Shown one piece after another: positions 19,151 to 25,875 of a DNA stretch of 64,000 nt. The position numbers were made by a program, and so were the translations under genes. Source of the DNA: Varibaculum vaginae (GTDB lineage Bacteria > Actinomycetota > Actinomycetes > Actinomycetales > Actinomycetaceae); NCBI RefSeq assembly GCF_900604285.1, contig NZ_UWNY01000001.1:496001-560000 (forward strand), given 5' to 3'. The notes beneath the pieces are model-generated. The model saw only the letters and a program-made list of their open reading frames with translations, was not told where the DNA came from and did not search any database. The first letter of the stretch is position 1. Each line of letters starts with the position of its first letter.

Positions 19151-19196
19151 TAAAAATATCAAAAGTGAACGGCGTGGGGAGCAAGGAATACATGGG

Positions 19197-19271
19197 TGCC
19201 CCGTGCGGGACTTGAACCCGCGACCCACGAATTATGAGTTCGCTGCTACTAACCAACTGAGCTAACGGGGC
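19197..19271 (-). tRNA. tRNA-Met (CAU)
   Basis: A full cloverleaf on the minus strand: acceptor GCCCCGT/ACGGGGC, anticodon stem GCGAA/TTCGT with loop CTCATAA (anticodon CAT), T-arm GCGGG-TTCAAGT-CCCGC, discriminator A, no encoded CCA. The D-arm has a mismatch in its last pair (GCTC against TAGC). A lysidine-modified tRNA-Ile with the same CAU anticodon cannot be fully excluded; initiator features are not seen. Confidence 0.85.
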
Positions 19272-19318
19272 GAATCTAGCCTACCGGATAGCGGGCGGAT
19301 TATTTAATTTCGTCTAGG

Positions 19319-19846
19319 GTGGAGAACGTGATCAACATTTTGCGAAAGTTGCAGAGGCGCAGGATTCCGTATGCGGTTAAAACCGTCCTCACCTCCTCTG
19401 ATAGGGTTTTTGATTTCTTGGAGGTAGCGGAGGATTGCTTCCTGGTGGTGACCATGCAGGCATTAATAGAAGTGGAATCTGGGCAGGTAAAGTCCCGTTT
19501 TGGCTGGGATGAAGTTTCTCACGTCCGTTGGGATAGCGAGGCGGGCACGCTGCGGATTGCTTTTCATGAGGGCGAAGATATGATTCTTTCTCCTGTAGAG
19601 GCACCTAAACACAACTTTATGGACATCATTCGGGAAGCGCTCAGCGAGGCGCAGGTCTTCATCACTCCGCTGGAGCTACCTTCTGGTCAGAGAGTTAGCG
19701 CACAGATTCTGCGTGACGATAACCGCAATTTACGTTTACAGCCGCCTATATCAAGCTTCGAAAACCTGGGTGACCAGCAGTATTTACGTTCGGTAGTGGC
19801 TGAATGGGAACAGAAATTGGGGATTGTTATAGACGTGGAAGATTAG
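19319..19846 (+). CDS. Conserved actinobacterial protein of unknown function (PH-like?)
   Basis: A 175-aa soluble protein with no signal peptide or membrane segment. The alternation of short strands (VFDFLEVAEDCFLVVTMQALIEVE, read in segments) with WDEVSHVRWDSEAGTLRIAF, then a helix ending DIIREALSEA, resembles a small pleckstrin-homology-like barrel found in a common but unnamed actinobacterial family; this is my recollection of the pattern and not a search result. GTG starts at 19319 and 19328 are both possible. It sits between two tRNA genes. Confidence 0.6.
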   Translation: MENVINILRKLQRRRIPYAVKTVLTSSDRVFDFLEVAEDCFLVVTMQALIEVESGQVKSRFGWDEVSHVRWDSEAGTLRIAFHEGEDMILSPVEAPKHNFMDIIREALSEAQVFITPLELPSGQRVSAQILRDDNRNLRLQPPISSFENLGDQQYLRSVVAEWEQKLGIVIDVED

Positions 19847-19885
19847 GAATTTTTCGCTCTCTCACGGTAGGCTTATTCAAGTCGA

Positions 19886-19957
19886 TCCCCCATAGCTCAA
19901 TGGTAGAGCATTCGACTGTTAATCGAAGGGTTACTGGTTCGAGTCCAGTTGGGGGAG
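19886..19957 (+). tRNA. tRNA-Asn (GUU)
   Basis: Cloverleaf on the plus strand: acceptor TCCCCCA/TGGGGGA, D-arm GCTC-AATGGTA-GAGC, anticodon stem TTCGA/TCGAA with loop CTGTTAA (anticodon GTT), T-arm CTGG-TTCGAGT-CCAG, discriminator G, no encoded CCA. Confidence 0.95.
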
Positions 19958-19964
19958 CTCAAAA

Positions 19965-19997
19965 CCTCAGTGCTTGCTGGCGCTGAGGATTTTTTAT
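19965..19997 (+). terminator. Rho-independent terminator after tRNA-Asn
   Basis: Stem CCTCAGTG/CGCTGAGG (one G-U pair) with an 8-nt loop, followed by ATTTTTTATTTT, 8 nt after the tRNA. Confidence 0.85.
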
Positions 19998-20104
19998 TTT
20001 AATGCTGGTGATAGGGGCGGTCGAAGCTAATGTCAGGTGGGCGTTTTCCCTGATAAATAACGCTGCTAAGCAGAATTGCTTGCTCTTTTTTAAATTTGAC
20101 CTTA

Positions 20105-20212
20105 GAGTTAAAGAGAACTGAATCTCAGTAAGCTTCGCCTCGTTAGCGAAGTTGAATGCTCAGCCTTTTGGCTATTATTTCCACTCCATCTTTTTGGGGT
20201 GGAAGTGTGTTT
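20105..20212 (+). ncRNA. tracrRNA of the type II-C CRISPR locus
   Basis: Anti-repeat GAACTGAATCTCAGT (20115-20129) pairs along its whole length with the first 15 nt of the crRNA repeat (GCTGGGATTCAGTTC), using two G-U wobbles. It is followed by AAG, a nexus hairpin CTTCGC/GCGAAG (20133-20151), GTTGAATGCTC and GCC-TTTT-GGC, then a terminator hairpin TTCCACTCC/GGGGTGGAA (20179-20204) and TTTT. The order and several blocks (CTCGTT in the nexus loop, TTGA-TGCTC after it) match the C. diphtheriae tracrRNA as I recall it. The 5' end is approximate. The 3' half overlaps an open extension of the cas9 frame. Confidence 0.88.
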
Positions 20213-20250
20213 TCTCCCACTTTCCTATGTTGTTTGCTTATCCTTGTTCT

Positions 20251-23200
20251 ATGAACGACAAGGAAATTTCCCCTAAAGATAAGCGGCGTTATCGGATTGG
20301 CATTGATGTAGGGAGGAACTCTACTGGCTTCTGTGCTCTCGAGATTGATGATGACGACAATCCGATTTCCTTTTTGAATCTTTCAGTGCTGCTGCACGAT
20401 GCCGGGGTTGGTAAAGACGGCGGTAAAACTCAGGAAACTCGGAAGGCTATTTCTGGAAGAACTCGCAGAGCGCGCCGTCTGATTAGGAACAGGCGGAGGC
20501 GGCTCGCGGAGTTGGATAAGTTTTTGGCTGATCTCGGTTGGCCGCTACCGGATTTGGAAAAGTATCCCGACCCGCACGAACCGTGGAAAGTCCGTGCCCT
20601 GCTGGTTGAGGAATATATAGAGGATGAGCGGCTACGCCAGGAAAAATTGGCGATTGCGATCCGACATATAGCGCGGCATCGAGGCTGGCGCTCGCCTTGG
20701 GTGTCGGTTAGCAGTCTGCATGTTTCGCACCCGGAATCCGATGAAGTCGTTGCTTTGCAGTCGCGAGTTGCAGAAAAAACTGGGCGAATTTTGCCTGAGG
20801 GTTTAACCCCGGGACAGCTGCTTTACCTGCTTGATCGCGGGGAAAAGATACGCGGGGATGCCGGTATTTTGGCTGGTAAACTCCTACAAAGCGATTACGC
20901 CACAGAACTAAAAAAGATCTTTTCCCGTCAGAAAATAAGTGAAGATTTGGGGGATCAGTTAATCGATAGAGTTTTTGCGTCAATATCACCCAAGGGTAGC
21001 GCTGCCGAAAAGGTGGGGAAAGATGCTTTGCCAGGGCAGGAACATTTAGATCGCGCGGAAAAGGCACATCCGGCTTTTCAGCGTTATCGAATCGCCACCA
21101 TTATTGCTAATCTGCGGATTCGCGAGGGTGAGGATGGACAGAAAGAACGTCGCTTGACTGGCGAAGAAATGAGTTCTTTGTTCAAGTTTTTAAGCGACCC
21201 AGACCGCAAGAAGGTTCCCACCTGGATAGAGGTGGCTAAAGTTTTAGGGATCGAGCGTCAGGATTTGCTCGGAACAGGGAAATTGACGGCGGATGGAGAG
21301 CGAACCGGGAATACTCCGCCGGTTGATGAAACGAATATCCGTTTGACTAAGTGCAGCATCAAGCCAGTCCAACAGTGGTGGCGCGCAGCTAGTTACCAGG
21401 AACGATGTGCGTTTATTGAGCAGATTTCTCGCGCATCCTCACCCGGGGAAGCTACCAGCCGCGAAGAACAGATAGCTGCTGATTTTGTTGCCAGTCTGAA
21501 TGATCAAGACTTAGAGAAATTGGAGTCATCGGTGAGGCTTCCAATCGGCAGGGCGGCCTATTCAGTAAAAAGCTTGGGGCGAATAACCGAACGAATTTTG
21601 GCCGATAATGTCGACTTGCAGCAGGCACGGGAAGTAGAGTTCGGGGTTTCCCCGGAGTGGAAGCCTCCCGCAGTTCCGGTGGGTGAACCGGTGGGAAATC
21701 CAGTGGTTGATCGGGTTTTGAAGGGCGTTAATCGCTGGTTGCTGCGAGCAGAAGCCGAATGGGGCATACCTCAACAGGTCAATATCGAGCACGTACGGGA
21801 AGCGTTCATGTCTAAGGCGAAGGCAAATGAACTGCAACGTTTCCAAACACACCGTTTTAAGAAGAACGAGGAGGCGCGGCAGCAGATAGAGGGGAGCCAG
21901 AATCTTTCAGGATTGCCCCGTATCGCTGCGATTCGCAAGCAACAAGCGCTGCAGCGGCAACATTGCGAGTGTCTCTACTGTGGAACCCATATTACTTTTG
22001 CCACTGCCGAAATGGATCACATCGTCCCACGGCGAGGGGTGGGATCTACGAATACTCGGGATAATCTGGTGGCGGTTTGTAGGCGATGTAACCAAGAGAA
22101 AAGCAATATTCCTTTCGCGGTTTGGGCTGCTCAAACAAATATTCCGGGGGTTAGCCAGAAGGAGGCGATTTCTCGGGTAAAAGGTTGGTTTACCGATACC
22201 TCTGTCCAGGATGATAAACGTTTACGGGCGGGGGTGATTGACAGGTTATCGCGCACCAAAGCAGATCCCGAGATTGATAACCGCTCTATGGAAGCAGTCA
22301 GTTGGATGGCGCGTGAACTGGCTCATCGAATTGAGCAGCGTTATCGCACCTCGCACGGTCAGTTGGCTACAGGGAATGACACTGGCGGAGGGGAAGAACT
22401 GCAGTCTGACAATAAAGTTAAGGTACGAGTGTTTAATGGCTCGATTACTGCTGCTGCCCGTAGAGCTTCAGGTTTTGAAGGACGAGTTAATCTGATTGGT
22501 GGACGAGGAAAAACCCGTCTGGACAGGCGCCATCATGCTATGGATGCCGCCACCATCGCGATGATGCGCCCCGCAGTAGCGCAGACTCTGGTGGAGCGAG
22601 AAAACCTGCGGCGTGGCCAGATTATGGCTGGTGGTGAGCAAAATTGGAAGAGCTGGAATGGTAGCACTTTTGCTCAGCAAAAGATCTATGCGGTTTGGCT
22701 AGAGCAGATGCGTTATCTGACAGAAATCTATAACCAAGCATTGGCTGATGACCAGATTCCAGTGTTCTCCAATTTCCGGTTGCGGCTCGGGGACGGGAAA
22801 CTGCATGAGGAAGTGAAGAAACTTCATTGTAAACAACTTGGTGATGCCTGGTCGATGTATGATATTGATCGGGCAGAAACCCCCGCTTTGTGGTGTGCTT
22901 TGACCCGCTTGCCTGACTTTGTGTGGGCAGAGGGACTGCCGGCTAATCCGGAACGAAAAATAGTGGTTAATGGCAGTCATTTTGCTGCAGATGACAGTGT
23001 CGGAATTTTTCCAACTAATGCCCCTATGATGAAGCTGCGCAACGGCTGCGTGGAGGTGGGAACTTCTATCCACCACGCGCGGATTTACCGAATTGTGGGC
23101 CGTAAGAAACCGGTATATGCGATGCTCAGGGTATTTACGGTTGATTTACCGAATAAAGCTGGGGTTGATCTATTTCAGGTTGATTTGCCAGAACAAAGTA

Positions 23201-23601
23201 TTTCGGTGCGTAATGCCGAAATGAAGTTACGGGAGGCTTTCCGGGAAGGCAATGCCGAGTATCTGGGTTGGCTAGTAGTCGATGACGAGCTGGAACTGGA
23301 TTTATCTGCGGAAAGAAAAGGAGCAATTGCAGAGCTACTGTCAGAATATCCCGGAATTCCGCGTTGGTCGGTAGATGGGTTCCCATCTAATGGCAGATTT
23401 AGGTTGCGTCCACTTTATTTGGCTGGAGAAGGAATGCCGGAAGATGCCCTGCCAGGTACTCAAGAAATTTTACAAAAACAAGGGTGGAGACCGACAGTCA
23501 ATAAGCTATTTTCAACCTGCAATTCTAAGGTAATCCGACGTGACGTGCTCGGAAATATCCGCAAGGATTCCTCGCGACTCCCCAGTAGCTGGTCTGTGTA
23601 G
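20251..23601 (+). CDS. cas9: Type II-C CRISPR-associated endonuclease Cas9
   Basis: RNA-guided DNA endonuclease, 1116 aa from ATG 20251. RuvC-I is RIGIDVGRNSTGF (Asp19), followed by the Arg-rich bridge helix TRRARRLIRNRRRR; RuvC-II is VNIEHVREAF; the HNH domain has two zinc-binding CxxC pairs (CECLYC and CRRC) around MDHIVPRRG (catalytic His590); RuvC-III is RRHHAMDAATIA (His762, Asp765). All catalytic residues are present. The frame is open upstream to 20152, but that part is the tracrRNA, and the conserved RuvC-I strand begins about 14 residues after ATG 20251. The size, and the absence of csn2 and cas4, place it in subtype II-C near the actinobacterial AnaCas9/CdiCas9 group. cas1 follows after 11 bp. 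Confidence 0.95.
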   Translation: MNDKEISPKDKRRYRIGIDVGRNSTGFCALEIDDDDNPISFLNLSVLLHDAGVGKDGGKTQETRKAISGRTRRARRLIRNRRRRLAELDKFLADLGWPLPDLEKYPDPHEPWKVRALLVEEYIEDERLRQEKLAIAIRHIARHRGWRSPWVSVSSLHVSHPESDEVVALQSRVAEKTGRILPEGLTPGQLLYLLDRGEKIRGDAGILAGKLLQSDYATELKKIFSRQKISEDLGDQLIDRVFASISPKGSAAEKVGKDALPGQEHLDRAEKAHPAFQRYRIATIIANLRIREGEDGQKERRLTGEEMSSLFKFLSDPDRKKVPTWIEVAKVLGIERQDLLGTGKLTADGERTGNTPPVDETNIRLTKCSIKPVQQWWRAASYQERCAFIEQISRASSPGEATSREEQIAADFVASLNDQDLEKLESSVRLPIGRAAYSVKSLGRITERILADNVDLQQAREVEFGVSPEWKPPAVPVGEPVGNPVVDRVLKGVNRWLLRAEAEWGIPQQVNIEHVREAFMSKAKANELQRFQTHRFKKNEEARQQIEGSQNLSGLPRIAAIRKQQALQRQHCECLYCGTHITFATAEMDHIVPRRGVGSTNTRDNLVAVCRRCNQEKSNIPFAVWAAQTNIPGVSQKEAISRVKGWFTDTSVQDDKRLRAGVIDRLSRTKADPEIDNRSMEAVSWMARELAHRIEQRYRTSHGQLATGNDTGGGEELQSDNKVKVRVFNGSITAAARRASGFEGRVNLIGGRGKTRLDRRHHAMDAATIAMMRPAVAQTLVERENLRRGQIMAGGEQNWKSWNGSTFAQQKIYAVWLEQMRYLTEIYNQALADDQIPVFSNFRLRLGDGKLHEEVKKLHCKQLGDAWSMYDIDRAETPALWCALTRLPDFVWAEGLPANPERKIVVNGSHFAADDSVGIFPTNAPMMKLRNGCVEVGTSIHHARIYRIVGRKKPVYAMLRVFTVDLPNKAGVDLFQVDLPEQSISVRNAEMKLREAFREGNAEYLGWLVVDDELELDLSAERKGAIAELLSEYPGIPRWSVDGFPSNGRFRLRPLYLAGEGMPEDALPGTQEILQKQGWRPTVNKLFSTCNSKVIRRDVLGNIRKDSSRLPSSWSV

Positions 23602-23612
23602 GAGGGGGAAGC

Positions 23613-24500
23613 ATGGCTGCCTGGCGGATTATTGATTTAACGCAGTTTTCTGGGTCGGTTTCCTCGAAAACAGGAGCTATAGTCTTACATCCAGAAGACA
23701 AACCGCAGGTGACTCTACCAGTAGCTGATGTTGCGGTGGTTCTTATCGGGATGGGAGTTCACTTCTCCGGAGCTGTGCTGCATCGCTTAACCGCTGCAGA
23801 TGTGTGTGTATTGCTCTGCGATTGGCGCTGTATTCCCGAGGCAGGAGCCTTTGCTTGGCGTCCCCATTCCCGAGTAGCTGCGCGACGAGTGGCACAGGCA
23901 GGTATGAGCGTTCCTAAACAAAAAACTGCGTGGAAAGCAGTGGTTAGGCGAAAAATAGAAAATCAAGCGAAAACTTTGCTGCTGTGTGGCAAAGGTAAAG
24001 ACAGCAAAAAATTGTTGGAGTTGGTAAGCCTGGTACGCTCTGGCGATCCGGATAACACCGAAGGCAGAGCGGCCCGCTATTATTGGTCGGCGCTGTTCGG
24101 AAAAGGGTTCTCGCGTCAACCAGGGTTGGGCAATGGCATCAATTCTATGCTGGACTATGGTTATACGATAGTGCGCGGTCACGGGGTTAGAGCGGTGCTA
24201 GCTGCCGGTTTAGAACCGTCACTGGGGATATTTCATCACAATCGAGCTAATCTGTTTTGTTTGGTTGATGATTTGATGGAAATCTTTAGACCGTTGATTG
24301 ATTTGGAGGTTTATCGCCTTGAAAAGGCCGGTAAATCTTCCGTGGCTGATTGCAAAGCTGAGCTGGTGGCGGCGGCCAGTAACCAGTATCGCGATGATGG
24401 TATCGGTATTCCTGCCGCTTTTGAGGATCTCGCTCAGTTATTTGGCCTTTATATAGAGAGTCAGGTAAGAAGCTTTTCTCCTCCTAAATGGTTTAAGTAG
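23613..24500 (+). CDS. cas1: CRISPR adaptation endonuclease Cas1
   Basis: Integrase subunit that inserts new spacers together with Cas2, 295 aa. The metal-binding residues are visible: Glu150 in NTEGRAARYYWSALFG, His208 in GIFHHNRANLFCLVDDLME and Asp220/Glu223 in the same segment. The ATG is preceded by GGAGGGGGAAGC. It lies between cas9 and cas2, with 11 and 5 bp gaps, so the three genes form one operon. Confidence 0.95.
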   Translation: MAAWRIIDLTQFSGSVSSKTGAIVLHPEDKPQVTLPVADVAVVLIGMGVHFSGAVLHRLTAADVCVLLCDWRCIPEAGAFAWRPHSRVAARRVAQAGMSVPKQKTAWKAVVRRKIENQAKTLLLCGKGKDSKKLLELVSLVRSGDPDNTEGRAARYYWSALFGKGFSRQPGLGNGINSMLDYGYTIVRGHGVRAVLAAGLEPSLGIFHHNRANLFCLVDDLMEIFRPLIDLEVYRLEKAGKSSVADCKAELVAAASNQYRDDGIGIPAAFEDLAQLFGLYIESQVRSFSPPKWFK

Positions 24501-24505
24501 TTTCT

Positions 24506-24826
24506 ATGAGTAAGAAACCCATGTGGTGCCTGGTGATGTTCGATTTGCCGGTGGATACCGCCCGCCATCGGCGCGAAGCAAACGCATACCGGCGAATGCT
24601 TTTGGACCTAGGGTTCAGCATGGTGCAGTTCAGTGTCTACGCAAAGTACACTCCGGCAGGTTTAAGTGACGTATCCACCATCGGCCAAGTCCGTGCCGGT
24701 ATTCCTCCCGAAGGAAACGTTCGTATGATCTTCTTAACGGATAAGCAATGGTCTCGGACGTTTCATTTTTCCAACGGAACCTCTAGCAAAGCAGAGGAAA
24801 AACCGGAACAACTATCAATTTTTTAA
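24506..24826 (+). CDS. cas2: CRISPR adaptation protein Cas2
   Basis: Structural partner of Cas1 in spacer integration, 106 aa, the usual size. The N-terminal ferredoxin-like strand WCLVMFDLPVDT carries the conserved Asp, followed by ARHRREANAYRRMLLDLGF and QFSVYAKY, all family hallmarks. The last 15 residues are polar and end in QLSIF. Last gene of the cas operon; the array begins 52 bp later. Confidence 0.95.
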   Translation: MSKKPMWCLVMFDLPVDTARHRREANAYRRMLLDLGFSMVQFSVYAKYTPAGLSDVSTIGQVRAGIPPEGNVRMIFLTDKQWSRTFHFSNGTSSKAEEKPEQLSIF

Positions 24827-24862
24827 GGAGAATTTGGGTGCAAAACCCTATATAAGCAGGGA

Positions 24863-24899
24863 TTATTTACCCCTGCTCAAGCATATCAGGGGTAAATAA
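24863..24899. repeat. Inverted fragment of the CRISPR repeat facing the cas2-side terminal repeat
   Basis: TTATTTACCCCTG at 24863-24875, just outside the array, is the exact complement of CAGGGGTAAATAA (24887-24899) inside the first repeat, leaving an 11-nt loop. In crRNA orientation this forms a 13-bp hairpin at the 3' end of the precursor. A second small stem AGCAGGG/CCCTGCT (24854-24877) overlaps it. Confidence 0.75.
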
Positions 24900-25434
24900 G
24901 AACTGAATCCCAGCTCCGCCAGGCTATCCCGGACGGGATACCCAAGCATATCAGGGGTAAATAAGAACTGAATCCCAGCAGATTAGCGAGGTCGTTGGTA
25001 CCGCCTAACAAGCATATCAGGGGTAAATAAGAACTGAATCCCAGCCTCGAGAGTTGGCGCAGTATTTACCGTCCAAGCATATCAGGGGTAAATAAGAACT
25101 GAATCCCAGCGGAGCATGAGCACATTAACCACACCCTTCAAGCATATCAGGGGTAAATAAGAACTGAATCCCAGCATGAAAGGGGAATATTTTATATTCC
25201 TGGCAAGCATATCAGGGGTAAATAAGAACTGAATCCCAGCGTACCTCTGAGTAGTAGCAGGAGACGACAAGCATATCAGGGGTAAATAAGAACTGAATCC
25301 CAGCTATCCAGCCTTTACCTACCCAGTCACCACAAGCATATCAGGGGTAAATAAGAACTGAATCCCAGCCTCCGCTGAGTATTCGGCGGCTACATGGCAA
25401 GCATATCAGGGGTAAATAAGAACTGAATCCCAAC
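24879..25434 (-). CRISPR. Type II-C CRISPR array, 9 repeats and 8 spacers
   Basis: Nine 36-bp repeats begin at 24879, 24944, 25010, 25075, 25140, 25205, 25269, 25334 and 25399, separated by eight unique spacers of 28-30 bp. On the crRNA strand the repeat begins GCTGGGATTCAGTTC and ends CCTGATATGCTT. Every repeat has C immediately before it on the plus strand, so the conserved unit may be 37 bp. Repeats 1-8 look identical; repeat 9 has A for G at its next-to-last plus-strand base. Pairing with the tracrRNA shows that crRNAs come from the minus strand, opposite to cas9-cas1-cas2. No spacer was seen to match elsewhere in the window by eye. Confidence 0.98.
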
Positions 25435-25875
25435 AGAAATCGCGGGGGATTCCGAGTCAGAAATGACAATTACTGATCCCACCTTGATTAAGGTTTATCA
25501 GGCGTTATTGACACCGATAGAACGGATAAGTGATTAGACCGAGGGGTAAAAGAGGGTCGTAACCAAGGTTAGATCTGGCAGGCAATCGGTGAGAATATTG
25601 ATATGAATCGGCAAGATGCAATGAAAAATTTCGCTGCCTAAGTAACTTACTGGCCCGTGATGTGGAGCCGCTAGGAAGGGGAAGTGGGGCGGCGGAGACT
25701 CTTGTCGCCTCCGCGGTGCTCGTGCGACTTACGTCCGGTGGGGGACGCTAATCAATCTGATAGAGTTCTAACCGTCTGTTCAGGTGACTCTAATCACCGC
25801 TGGCGGACGCTCCATTTTTCAAAGTTGAGGGTTGAGATAGGTCATTGAGGGGTGACCTGAAGGAGAAATAGCGTA
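25435..25875 (+). other. Gene-free stretch with apparent coding debris beside the array
   Basis: Immediately after repeat 9 a frame reads EIAGDSESEMTITDPTLIKV and continues YQALLTPIERISD to a stop at 25537, looking like the C-terminus of a lost gene cut by the array. A second short frame (about 25565-25641) reads IWQAIGENIDMNRQDAMKNF and stops. Neither has a start or a ribosome binding site. The rest (25642-25860) shows a small GGCGGAG/CTCCGCC-type hairpin and no clear gene; AAGGAGAAAT at its end is the ribosome binding site of the surface protein gene. Confidence 0.4.

Noticed and set aside
20152-20250. N-terminal extension of cas9
   Set aside because: This sequence is the tracrRNA nexus tail and terminator. 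The RuvC-I motif sits at a normal distance from ATG 20251.
24827-24878. csn2 or cas4 gene between cas2 and the array
   Set aside because: Only 52 bp are available and no reading frame fits; the locus is II-C.
25082-25270. Minus-strand 62-codon frame inside the CRISPR array
   Set aside because: It is composed of repeats and spacers.
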